A program made the translations under genes and the position numbers. Of a stretch of DNA of 64,000 nucleotides, positions 23,290 to 34,271 are shown one piece after another. The DNA comes from Chiua virens (taxonomy: Eukaryota; Basidiomycota; Agaricomycetes; Boletales; Boletaceae), in NCBI GenBank assembly GCA_019787685.1, contig JAHNUO010000026.1:186001-250000 (forward strand), read 5' to 3'. Numbering within the stretch: position 1 is the stretch's first letter; every line of letters begins with the position of its first letter. Under the pieces are notes generated by a model. That model was not told the DNA's origin. It was given only the letters and a program-made list of their open reading frames with translations, and did not search any database.

Positions 23290-26100
23290 CATTCAGCCAC
23301 CTCGAATTGCACTGCCTCTACTCGGCTTACTACTTATGGCTAAGACTTTGGCAACATCAAGACTCGACCGGTGATCAACCACCTTGACTCGCGGCACTTT
23401 GACATATCCATACTCAATCAATATTACCACCGTACCCGCTCCTCGCCTCTCAGTAACACCAACGACAGCCGTCCGCTTCGCACTCCAGCCACTACGAACC
23501 CGTCCAATGGTCGAAGATCCATCGACACTAGTCCTCATCACCGCCGACTGACTCGCGTCCTGGTTCTGTCATCGGTACACCGTCAAGCAGTGCGATGACC
23601 GTGTGTCGACGAAAGGTCCATACCGTCTGCGGGATCAATAGGACCGTTAGGACAGTGATGGTCCAGCCAGGGCTTGCAACATGGATGAACGATGGGCCGT
23701 GTAGGAGAAATAGGCATAGTAACTTGTGCATCTGAGTGGTTGGCAGGCAGGGGTCATGTCTCGCTCTGTCACCGTGATAAACTTGATCATCAATTCCGAA
23801 GCCTTGTTCGTCCTCGGGCAACAGCACGTATTGTGGGCTAGCTGTCACGAATGCGTATCAGCACCAAACTCGTTCCGCAAACAATGATGAAGAGACCTAC
23901 CGGAGGATGGGTACTCCCGTCACACTGTTCTACCAAATCAGCAACCTCGCCTGTCCAAACTTCAACACGTCTTTGATCATACCCTTGTAGACCTCATCCG
24001 CTCGCGGCGGTTCGCGTCGACGTGCGTATGTGCTCGAAAGAACGGTGAGAATAACACCAATCCCGTAACGCCTCGCAAGCATCTCGGACTCGGGGTTACC
24101 AAGGAGGATTCAGAAGACGCGTTAAAAATGCCAGCTGTAGCAAAGAAAACGATGGGATGTTGGCCCTACAAACACTCCACCGAGCCCATTTGAAAGAACC
24201 ATTTTCGCTCTTCCTACTATTTGCCAAGGTTGTCACCAGTCCACATTGCCGCGAAGTGTTGGATACCGGCATAGTAGGCACGCGTGAATACAGGTGGGAG
24301 TTTGGGAGAATCCGAATAGTGATAGACGACGTAGGTTTGATTGGCCTGATGAAGGCGAGTGCAGCAGTGAGTAAAACCCAGAGGACCGTGACCGATGAGG
24401 ACACTTACATAAAGCATGCCATTGATGTTATGCACGTCTCGGTGCTCCTAACTGACACACCATACTTAATGGACGTTATCCCTTTGCATCGAGATCTCGG
24501 GACCGTTGATCACCGAAGTGAAAGGGCTTAAAATTTTGACCTTTAAATCGGAAAGAAAAGGCTGGAAAGGCGACAAATCACATTCGTGTTCCAGATACAC
24601 ACGTTCTCCGAACTCTGCGTCCATGCTACAGGGCCATCTGTACTCTTGATCTTAGATAAGTCGATCCACGAGGAATATCCGGGCCAACCATATCTAAGAC
24701 ACGCGTATCGGTTTTTTTTTTTTTTTTTTTTTTTCCGTGTTTATTGTCCAGTGGGCAGTGCCCATGTCAGACAGTACATGCTAGGGGAGTCTACGTAGGG
24801 TATGGTGGTGCTTATGTAGTGTAAATAGTCGTGTGCTAACAGCTCGGGAGAGAGCAGAGCCTGCGTGGGGCTCGAGGTAGACGGGTGGGTCCTGAACGCG
24901 GTGGTTTCGCATGGGCTCAATCGGTTTGCGGTGGGGCCAGGCTTCCAAAAGTAGAGGTGAAGCGGCCTGTTTCGTGGAGGAATCGGAGCGTGTGTTCAAT
25001 GCATTTTTTGTTTCCCAGGAGGTGAGAGAGTTGTCTCGCTTTACCTCGGATTGCTAGACGGAGTTGGTCGCGTTGTGCCTCATATTTAGGGCAGTGTAGT
25101 AGGATGTGAATGACTGTTTCGTCCCGGTCGGGACAATGCGGGCAGTTCGGGGATTCCGCCTTGGTGACGCGTATCGGTTGTCGCGACGAGTCAGAGCGAA
25201 AGCATCACTTACCCTGTGCTCACCTTCACCCGACTTGGGATTCACAAGCACACCGATACCAGACGCAATCAGGATAGTCGGACTCGCCTTCGAGACTGGG
25301 TTCGATGATAATGATTGTCTATGTGTCTAATTGAGACTCATCAACACTCCGATCACTAAAACGCACCTTTCGCTGCTCGCCCTCGATGTCTACAACCATC
25401 TCGACCGAGTCAGGGAACGCATTCTCGTCCCACATAAAGTACTGTGTTCGCCGGAATACTTGATATCGAGTCAAAAGACGTCTATATTCGCTTCATCGAA
25501 CCGCTCCAATACACCCAGCACATCGACTGTTGACATAATTCCAGCGACATTGGTGATACATGATGGAGAACAACGGGGAGGTATGGGTGTCTCCGTAAGG
25601 CGCGCGTAGAGAAAAGACAGTCAGGGTCAGGACTAGGAGAATGAACATGTCAAGATGTCAGATTCATCGATCCAGTGAGCCTCCGTGTCATTTTGCTTTC
25701 CGATCTTGACCTACAGATCGTTACCAATCACTGGCATTGAACACGGCGACGGGAGAATCTCCTGAGCCGTCAGGGCTGTACAGTTGATAAGGGTCTGAAT
25801 AAGCAACGTCAGGACTAGTCGTGGGGGAATGGTCATGTTGCTAAGTGGTTTACGCGTTAGTCGTGATGAGAGACTTATAATGTGGTACGGTGACCTACCT
25901 TTGGGCTTCGAATCTGTCCAAGTCCACCACGTCTCTTCCCATCAAGCGTCCTGTTGCTCGCTCTCAAACTAGGCCGTGGAATTGACTTGCAACGGGAGCC
26001 GTTCGCCTTCGGCACCTTCAACCTGGTGGCTGCGGGTCTGCTTGAAGACTGTGGGAAATAGCCTGAGAGGTTTGTCAGCCGAAGTACACGGTGGCCAAGA
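23290..26100 (-). pseudogene. Glucosidase II alpha subunit (GH31) relic
   Basis: Glucosidase II trims glucose from N-glycans in the ER. Recognisable family blocks appear in order on the minus strand: WEETWWTWTDSKPKG (about 25900), STVDVLGVLERFDEANIDV followed by a stop where WLDIE is expected (about 25490-25540), RYFMWDENAFPDSVEMV (about 25410-25460), a block matching HRDVHNINGML (about 24420-24460), PPVFTRAYYAGIQHFAAMWTGDN (about 24220-24290), NPESEMLARRYGIG (about 24060-24100) and a segment like PQYVLLPEDEQGFGIDDQ (about 23780-23840). Frames change repeatedly, several stops occur, and a LINE is inserted at 24712-25166. It cannot make a functional enzyme. The intact parental gene is not in this window. 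Confidence 0.85.
24712..25166 (-). mobile_element. 5'-truncated LINE, 3' end with poly(A)
   Basis: On the minus strand the element ends in a run of 23 A (T run at 24712-24734) and is flanked by an 11-base target duplication, ACGCGTATCGG, at 24701-24711 and 25167-25177. Its reading frame (about 24925-25166) encodes a zinc-knuckle-type tail, SPNCPHCPDRDETVIHILL followed by HCPKYEAQRDQL. This is the C-x2-C...H...C pattern at the C-terminus of many non-LTR reverse transcriptases. Only about 455 bases were copied, which is typical of incomplete target-primed reverse transcription. It interrupts the GH31 relic between conserved blocks, so it landed in that gene or its remains. Confidence 0.93.
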
Positions 26101-26718
26101 GCATGTCGTCGGGGTCTCGTCTTTTCTGGCGAGCGTGGTGTGATTTGCTCAGAGTATGATCGCGATTGAGAGCCCAAGATTTCTTACGGTGAGTTTCACT
26201 GGACACACTGTTCACTATTGACACCAAGACAGTGTCGCAGTATGCCACTGGCTTGAGCGACAAGAAAGTCAAATCATACGTGTGCGGGATAACTAGTGGG
26301 TGTCTACACTATGACCATAACGAACGAGACATCTTGATATTGTGAGATATCCGAGACATCCAATAGACAAGGGCAATTAGGAGAGGGAGTTGTCGTGACG
26401 ATGCGTCGCGACAATCAAGCTAAGACCGAAGACAGCCAGGGAGGTCGGATTAGAGACAGAATGATTGCTGGTGGCTGGGAGTCTTAACACTCGCCGAGTC
26501 CACACCCAACTCCATCTCACTCTTCGATGCATCTACCCGAACTCGGATGACAGGTACACTTTCCCTCATGATGCACTACTACTCGCTAGTTCGTCTACTC
26601 CTGTTTTATGTTTCAGACGCACTGTGTGTGACGTCACTTGAAAGGATACTAGCTCCTACTTACGCTTTAGAATGCACGTACCAACCCTTGATGCGATCAC
26701 GCGTCCAATAAGCAATTT
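26101..26718. other. No gene recognised
   Basis: Probable upstream continuation of the GH31 relic on the minus strand. ORFs at 25875-26272 show fragments in more than one frame, and I could not match anything above about 26100 to the family with confidence. No repeats or element ends are visible. Confidence 0.4.
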
Positions 26719-26985
26719 CTACATTTCTTTTCTGACAATGCCCTGCATCTGCAACAGATCACCGACCGTGCGCGTTTTCTCTTCCAAGGTGAATGTACGC
26801 ACCACCGTTCCCGTTTCCACCACCCACGACGGATACGCTATGCAATCCGCATCCGTGTGTAACACCAACCCAGGATCAGCTTTGAACCAAGGATGTCCGA
26901 GGGCCTCGGAGGGACGGAGCTGGCGAGCAGGCTCGTACACGAGGAAGCGATGAACGAGGTCGAGCGGGGAGGAAACTGGGTCTGG
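26719..26985 (-). pseudogene. Protein kinase C-terminal fragment
   Basis: The minus-strand frame reads SPLDLVHRFLVYEPARQLRPSEALGHPWF, a canonical kinase subdomain XI (final lobe arginine and HPWF), followed by an acidic tail. The frame continues to a stop at 26719. No catalytic loop (HRD), DFG or glycine loop is found upstream before the agmatinase gene; the adjoining 27000-27190 is hydrophobic and unlike a kinase. It resembles CDK-type or Cak1-like kinases by the L-V-Y-x-P-A-R-R/Q-L pattern. A truncated gene or relic is the likely explanation; a real multi-exon gene with unrecognised upstream exons is less likely. Confidence 0.6.
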
Positions 26986-27239
26986 CAGTAGCACGTGTGT
27001 TGCCTTTTTAACGCAAAAGACTAGACTTGCTATCTTTTTTTTTCGTTCCTTTTCTCGACGGGCTACATCATTGACAGGGGACCACCTTAGACATAGATCA
27101 TAGAATTCGCCGGTATAGAAGATCAAGAGCCAAGAGTTCAATAGAAACATCCCGATCATACACCATACGATACTTAAATATATAGTCACAGGAAATTCAA
27201 ACTAAAAAACTTCTTTTAGATCCTTTCCAATTCACAATT

Positions 27240-28943
27240 TTACATGACAACTTTGCCGAGAGGTGTTTTCGCCATTACGCTTATCACTTCATACAAGACC
27301 TAATCACAGCCAGGGCTCGCCTTCAATGTAACAAAGTAAGGAAAGAAACATTGGCGAGGACTCACATCGGCAGCTGCCATGGAAGTCAATTCAGCGTTCG
27401 TATCGTACGCAGGCGCGACTTCGACGATGTCGGCAGAGACAATGTGAAGACCGTCTAAACCACGTAAGATCGTGCGCAGTTCACGCGTCGACCAGCCTAT
27501 AATTAAAATATATTAGAGGATGTCGCATGATGCACGCGGAAAACAGTTCCACCTCCCGTTTCTGGTGTACCTGTCGCGGGTGCGTACGCGGGATCGAGCG
27601 AGTCAATCTGGCCGGCATACTGTAAGTCATGCATAAACAAGACATGAAACAACGCACGTCGATCGACAGGTATACCGGGCAATCAACAACAGTCTCCCTA
27701 ATTTTCTTGATGATGCCGTTCGTACCTGTCCACAGATGGGATCCGAAAAGCAGGCCGGACCCACCGCATCAGCAAATAACTCGTGCAATTAATCTGCCAG
27801 TGAGACCTACCAATCATGTCGATTTCGCGCGCCTCTATCCTTTGAAATCCAGAAGCGTCATCGTTTGCATAGTCTGCTGGACCAGACAATGTCGTCCGAA
27901 TCGCACCGTGCTAGAAATTGTTGGGTAAGCTAGGATCAGAACGTTCGATTGACTCGAAAGAGAAAATGATGAAGAGGGGACAAAAGGAAACGAGATACTT
28001 GCAATGGAACTGCCATTCTTGATGAGGCCTTCCCGACTGGCCCAGTAAAAGCACGTTCCGTGGTTGACGGCCACTTGATCCGACAGAGCGCCCCCAAAGA
28101 CAGATGGCCTCCATGTATCGAGGTGGGAGCCAAAGTGGATCACCGAGATCGGACCATAAGCAGAGTAGATAGACCTGATCATCCAGTGCCTTTAAACTCA
28201 TAGATGACGGGACTTTAGTACTTTGGACCTACCTAAGAATGGGAAGAACAATCGTATGGTCACCACCGAGTGTAATGAGTCTCGGGTGATGTTTTCCATC
28301 AACGGAAATAGGAACGAGTGGTTTTCCCGTCAAGGAATCATTTCCGAGAGGGGAAAACGCTGGCCTGTGAAGGAGTTCCTTGTGACTGTCTTCGATCTGT
28401 TGGATGGCATGTTTGTTGTCATAAGGGGTGACGGGGATATCACCGCAGTCGACGATCTTCAGGTCAGCCAGGAAAGGATTCACTTGGAGTGGGACGTTGT
28501 AGCCGCCACACAACCTCGAACGACGTGACCCTGCACGGATCCCAGCCGGACCAAAGCGGGCCCCAGAACGGTATGAAGTGCCAGTATCCTACGAAATTTA
28601 TCATTCCTACCGTCAGAGTGACAACGCACATGGAACGCCGCTTACAAACGGAGCGCCGATGAAGGCAATATCAAATACAACGTCTTTATCTTTGAGACAT
28701 TGTACCCACGGTAACTTTGCAAACGTAGTGATGCCGGAGAAGATGGAATCAGCGGTGACTAGGTCGTTCGGTTGGGGTGAAAACCGCGATGAGAAATAGT
28801 ATGCCACTACCTTCGTTATCACCAGGGTACATCGCCTGATGGTGAAAGTTGAAGTATCCAAGAGGCGTCTGTTTACCGGCTTCATGTGCGACGGTGACAC
28901 GAGCAATTGTGAAAGCCACCAAGATGGACAAAAAGGTGCGCAT
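27240..28943 (-). CDS. Secreted agmatinase-family protein, copy B (metal ligand changed)
   Basis: Ureohydrolases use two Mn ions to hydrolyse guanidino compounds such as agmatine to urea and an amine. The start at 28943 gives a signal peptide ([20 protein letters not shown]), then [19 protein letters not shown]. Later exons give [48 protein letters not shown] (His ligand) and [18 protein letters not shown] (the later Asp pair), ending PLGKVVM. The D-x-H-x-D block reads HFGSHLDTW: the first Asp, a Mn ligand in the family, is Gly (GGC at about 28130). Its tandem neighbour keeps Asp. Frames and splice sites look intact, so it may be a catalytically impaired but expressed protein. Gene order, exon layout and flanks match copy A, 2,390 bases away start to start. 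Confidence 0.85.
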
Positions 28944-29643
28944 CTCGCAACGAGAACTGTGTAACAACAAGGAATGGGTAAGAGAAGCGACAAAGCGACG
29001 ATCGAGCTCTCAACGGATGGTAGGTGGATTTTGCGTGCGTTCAAGATGAATCACGTCCAGCTGATAAGGTTTTCTTCTCTTGAGAAAGGAACTTTTTTTA
29101 CCTGCGCCTCATGCCACCACACCGTCCGAAAGATACGAACTATTTAGGTAATTGGTCGCCATTTTTTAAGCCTCGAGGCAGATGCAATGGAAAAGAGAAA
29201 GGAGCATTAGATGCAACCGAGTCGAGTGACAATTCTGTCCTGAACGAAGTAATCATGCCATGAATCCATATCATCTGCAAGAAAAGGCATTTGGCTGTGA
29301 CGTGTGACGACTTGGATGCTCCATTGGCGGCCTCAAAAAGAAGGAAATTTACCAGCATCACCGGCGGGACGAAAGGTGTCCGACTCGGAAATGCCAGTGT
29401 TACGTACTGTACATAAGCGAATAACTCTTCGACAGTTCGTTCCCGAAAAGACAGGTGCCACTTCCGAGTGATAGCGATTGCATTCTAAGACGGAATACAT
29501 ACTATACAATGAACCTGTCACGATATTGGAAGATGGAAAAAAGGGGAAACAAAACAAAAGACGATCTACAAACTCGTAAACGATAAACCCGAGCTTTCCT
29601 GATCACGTTCACCTCGTGTGATATTGATACCTTGGATTCGACT
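28944..29643. other. Intergenic spacer within tandem duplication
   Basis: Upstream region of copy B. The segment about 29090-29200 (CTCATGCCACCAC.CCGAAAG...AAGCCTCGAGGCA) matches about 31490-31590 upstream of copy A, so the duplication unit included promoter sequence. No other gene is seen; the short minus-strand ORFs here lack motifs. Confidence 0.6.
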
Positions 29644-31333
29644 TTAGTTGGCAACTTTGCCGAGAGGCGTTTTCGCCATCACGCTGACCACCTCGTACAA
29701 AACCTAGCGTAACGCCCGGAATCAGATCAAGCAGCGTGTCAAGAAAAAAAAGGACTGACATCGGCGGCGGCCATGGTGGTCAACTCGGCGTTCGTATCGT
29801 ACGCAGGGGCGACTTCGACAATGTCGGCCGAAACGATGTAAAGACCGTCCAAGCCGCGCAGAATCGTGCGCAGTTCACGGGTCGACCAGCCTAGAACGTG
29901 ATATCAGTCTTGTTGCGTAATGCGGTCGGAGAAAACGGAATTACCTCCTGTCTCGGGCGTGCCCGTCGCAGGCGCGAACGCGGGATCGATCGAGTCAATC
30001 TGTCCGAGAGGGATATGTATGTAAGTCACGCGTAAAACTAGACATAATCGTGATCTAACGTACGTCGATCGACAGGTATACCGGGCGATTACCAACGGTC
30101 TCCCGAATTTTCTTGATGATACCGTCGGTGCCTGTCGACATAGGACGAGAAGAAATGGTTGGGGTCACCCCGTCAGTACGCACGCGTTTCTCACTCGATC
30201 TGAGACCCACCGATTGTGTCGATTTCACGCGCCTCTATCCTCTGGAACCCAGAGGCGTCATCGTTTGCATAGTCCGCTGGACCAGACAGCGTCGTCCGAA
30301 TCGCACCGTGCTAAAAATCAACGGACAAACTAGGATCAAAGCGTTCGAAACAGGGGAAATAATGAGGAAAGGAGAAAGGAGACAGGACACTTGCAATAGA
30401 GCTACCGTTCTTGATCAAGCCTTCCTGACTGGCCCAATAAAAGTAGGTCCCATGGTTGATGGCCGCTTGATCCGACGGTGCGCCTCCAAAGACGGATGGC
30501 TTCCAAGTATCGAGGTGCGAGTCAAAGTGAATGACGGAGATGGGTCCGTAGGCGGAATGGATGGACCTAACCATCCGGTAAATAAAAATAAGCATGTGGC
30601 GGGATGCCAACGCTTGCCTGAGGAGCGGAAGGACGATCGTATGGTCCCCGCCGAGCGTGACGACTCTCGGATGGTGTTTTCCATCCGCAGAAATAGGAAC
30701 GAGTGGTTGTCCCGTCAATGAATCATTCCCGAGAGGAGAGAACGCTGGCCTGTGGAGGAGCTCCTTGTGACCGTTCTCGATCTGTTGGATGGCATGTTTG
30801 TTGTCATAAGGGGTGACAGGGATGTCACCGCAGTCGACGAGCTTGAGGCCAGACAGGAACGGATTCACTTCGAGGGGGACATTGTAGCCGCCGTACAACG
30901 TCAGACGACGTGACCCCGCACGAATACCTGAGGGCCCAAAGCGGGCCCCGGGACGGTATGAAGTACCGGTGTCCTGCACCGTTGTTAGAGCGGGTCGGAA
31001 CGCGCACCGATGCCACCTACGAACGGTGCGCCGACGAAGGCAATATCAAATGCGGCGTCTTTGTCTTTACCGAGGCACTGCACCCACGGTAACCTTGCAA
31101 ATGTAGTGATGCCAGAGAAGATGGAGTCAGCGGTAACTATGTGCGCCGTTAGCCATTCAGTCGGGCGTGAAAATCGCGGTGTGGAACGATATGACGCTAC
31201 CTTCGTTGTCACCGGGGTACACCGCCTGATAGGGATACTTGACGTATCCGAGAGGCATCTGTTCACGGGCGTCGTGTGCGACAGTGACATGAACCATCGC
31301 AGCAGCGACGAGAGCAGATAGCTGGAAGCGCAT
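29644..31333 (-). CDS. Secreted agmatinase-family ureohydrolase, copy A
   Basis: The ATG at 31333 gives a signal peptide (MRFQLSALVAAAMVHVTVAH); a TTG-initiated extension upstream is not needed. The mature protein follows, with [20 protein letters not shown], then TGTSYRPGARFGPSGIRAG (about 30920-30975), [16 protein letters not shown] (about 30620-30670), VIHFDSHLDTWKPS (all three metal ligands present, about 30500-30540), NHGTYFYWASQEGL, and [18 protein letters not shown] (about 29930-29990). It ends TPLGKVAN. All family ligands (H, D-x-H-x-D, D-x-D) are visible, so an active Mn enzyme is expected. A secretion signal implies action outside the cytosol on agmatine, guanidinobutyrate or a related substrate. 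It shares an intergenic region with the divergent MATE transporter. Confidence 0.9.
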
Positions 31334-31921
31334 ATCGAACAAACAGTCAAACTAACGAGGAAATGGATAAGAGAATAGGCAACGCTGCGATCGAGCTGAA
31401 GAAGGCAATCAACAAATGGGAGGTGGACCTTGAGTTGAACTCCAAGGCCAGTTTCGCCCAGCTAAAAGGACTTTCTCTTGGGAAAAGAATGATCTCTCCT
31501 TGCCTCATGCCACCATATCATCCGAAAGTTATGAACTCTATAGATAAGAAATTACCAGTTTGTCAGCCTCGAGGCAAACCTATTTGCAAAAAAGTGGGCA
31601 GCAGTGCGCTCGAAGCGAGACACAACTCTGTTACTCAGACATATCGGCCGGAACGACACGATCACGCCATGGAAAAATAATCTGCGAAGGCCACTTGGTT
31701 ACCAGCATCAGCACGATGCAAGCCACGTTTAGAAAAGAATCCCGAGGAGGAAAGCCACGACGTTCAACGGAATCACAACGTGTACGATGACGGCTATAGG
31801 GCTGCTTATGCAACAAGTTCGGGTCTGGTGCGTTATAAGCTCGGTTCCGCATCTCCGAACAAATGAAAGCTCACTTTCATCTTCATCTTTTTTTTTTCAG
31901 CCCATCTCTGAGTAAATAAAC
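31334..31921. promoter_or_regulatory. Divergent intergenic region, agmatinase A / MATE
   Basis: 588 bases lie between two divergent start codons, so both promoters must be here. A pyrimidine tract (CATCTTTTTTTTTTCAG) lies just before the MATE start. The segment about 31490-31590 is the duplicated upstream block shared with copy B. No specific regulator site is recognised. Confidence 0.5.
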
Positions 31922-33996
31922 ATGAACGTCGAAGAAACTTCACCTTTGCTTCCGAAGACGGGACGTCTGTTGCGACAGCTGAACAACCTTGCTTCTCCGC
32001 CAATCCTATCAATTCCCGAAGAGGGAGGCGCGGCCCACCACTTTGGGCCGAAACTGCTCGCCTCTCTGGTCGTCGATTCCATCCCCGGTACGAACCACTT
32101 TCGTCCAATTACCGTTATAAGACCGATAGTCTGACCATGACCACAAGTCATCCTATCCTACATCCTCCAAAACTCGGTACAGACTGTCGCCATCGTCGTC
32201 ACCGGTCGTCTCGGCCCCGAAGAACTCTCCGCCGCCGCATTCTCCATGATGCTGGCGTTCGTGACTGGCGAGTACTCTCCATGATCCAACGTTCGCGTCT
32301 AGGGTCCCATAATGTCTCCCGTCTGCAGGGTGGTGTGTCGCGCTCGGCGGCGGATCTGCGCTCGACACCCTCGGATCACAAGCGTTTACCGGTGGGATCC
32401 ATAAACCCGACCTATCGCTCCATTTACAGCGGTGCATCCTCCTCCTGTGGGCGCTCTTCATCCCCGTCGGGGTGTTATGGTACTTTATCGAACCCGTACT
32501 GTTGGCGATCGGAGAGCCGGTTCGGCTCTGCAAAGACGTGCAGGACATCATGCGCATACTCATCGTTGCAGCCCCGGGATTCATCGCGTTTGAATCGCTC
32601 AAGAAATACTTGCAGTGCCAGGGTACGTCGTCGAGTGCTTGATGCAGGTCCGCCTGACACGGCCGATAGGCATCATGCGCGCCGCGACGTTGGTCTTGAT
32701 CGTCGTCTGGCCCATCAATCTTGCTTTGAACGTCGTCCTGGTACACTATACCCAGCTGGGCATGCTTGGCTGTCCAGTAGCGCTCTCCATCATCTATTGG
32801 CTTGCGTTCTTCCTCTTGATCATCGCCACGTGGTTGTCGCCCGCTCACAGAGCCAACGAGACTTGGGGCGGTTTACAGCTCAAAGCCGTTCTCAACGTCA
32901 AAAGTTGCCGCGCATTCCTCACGCTGGCGCTCCCGGGCATCCTGATGGTCGGCACTGAATGGTATGTTCATTTCAACGTCGCAGAATGATTCCGCACACC
33001 AACGACCCAATAGGGCAGCGTTTGAGATCGTTGCACTCGCTGCTGGACGACTGGGCGAGCTTTCCCTAGCAGCCCAATCCGTCATCATGACTACAGATCA
33101 AAGTCAGCCTCTTCCTTGGATCTTGTACTTGGAACTGACCTTGATCTTCAAGTCATCGCGACGATCCCATTCGGCTTTGGTACGTCTTGTTTGGAACCAA
33201 ATCTGGCCGAGTCGAGACATGATAACACACACTAGGCGTCGTCGCCTCCAATCGCATTGGAAACCTCATCGGGGCAAGATCCGCTGTTGGCGCCCGTGCG
33301 GCAGCACACGCGTGTGCACTTGTCAGCGTATTGGTCGGCTTTACGATCATGATCGTCCTTTTGGTCACCAGAAATGTCAGTCTTTCCGCCTCAGGCTTCT
33401 TTGACGAGGTCTGAAAGCTGTCCATAGCAATTTGGCTACCTATTCAGCGACGACGAAGACGTCGTGCGTCTCGTGAGCAAGGTTATGCCGCTCGTCGCCT
33501 CCTTCCAGGTAAGCCCCCGGGCAATATGGAATCATCGCCCGACACCTGAGTACGAATAGATTGCAGACGGATTGGCAAATTCGTGCGGTGGCATTCTCCG
33601 CGGACAAGGTGCGCATGTCTTCCTCATCTGCATTCCCAGATAGACCGAGCATCGGCAATCAGGTCGTCAGCACCTCGGTGCATTTTTCAACATCATCGCC
33701 TACTACGTGTTGGCGCTGCCCATCGGGATCACGCTCGCATTCAGGCAACACATTGGTTTGCAAGGTCTCTGGATTGGTATGGCTGGTATCCAATTTTGCA
33801 GTCGACGCTTGGCCGACGTTTTACAGGTCAAGTCATTGGACTGTTCACTGTCGGTATCTGCGAGTATGGCGTGATTTGCTTTGGTACCAACTGGGACGAA
33901 GAGATTCTCAAGGGGATTATCCGGAACGCAGAGGAAGCGAAACAGAGGGCGTTACTCGATCATCGCCAGCGAACGGAAAACGAACTCACCAACTAA
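31922..33996 (+). CDS. MATE-family multidrug/toxic-compound efflux transporter
   Basis: MATE proteins export organic cations and drugs in exchange for protons. The start ATG at 31922 opens a cytosolic tail ([17 protein letters not shown]), and exons then supply the helices. These include [19 protein letters not shown] and [19 protein letters not shown] (about 32155-32270), then [19 protein letters not shown] after an intron whose donor is GC rather than GT (about 32265). Further exons give [72 protein letters not shown] (about 33013), [13 protein letters not shown] (about 33240), [20 protein letters not shown] (about 33430) and [18 protein letters not shown]. The C-terminal tail is charged and ends at 33996. 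The QxF/GNxxGA-type signatures fit eukaryotic MATE proteins. It is likely in the plasma or vacuolar membrane; its substrate is unknown. Confidence 0.9.
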
Positions 33997-34271
33997 CCCA
34001 ACAATTTCTAGATATCCACACGATGAACAAGATCGCAGGGCAATTGTAGAAAAGGAAAAATATCCCAGGAAGGGACACAACGAGCGGAGTATACCAACGT
34101 CCGCGGATTTCGAGATGGTCTTTCGTTTTTGGGGACCCCTAGAATTTGAACGGGAATGTATGCACACCAATATTAATGCCAATAACGCTTTACGTTTATA
34201 TTCTGGTTTAACAATGTCGATGTGCACCCAAGGGATACTGCAATAACATAAATCGACTCTCACAAATGACA

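Noticed and set aside
27240..31333. Arginase instead of agmatinase
   Set aside because: The blocks TGTSYRPGARFGPSGIR and [10 protein letters not shown] fit the agmatinase/guanidinobutyrase branch better; exact substrate stays open.
32137..32958. Plus-strand 273-codon Arg/Ser-rich ORF
   Set aside because: Out-of-frame reading of the MATE exons, which show transporter helices in another frame with proper introns.
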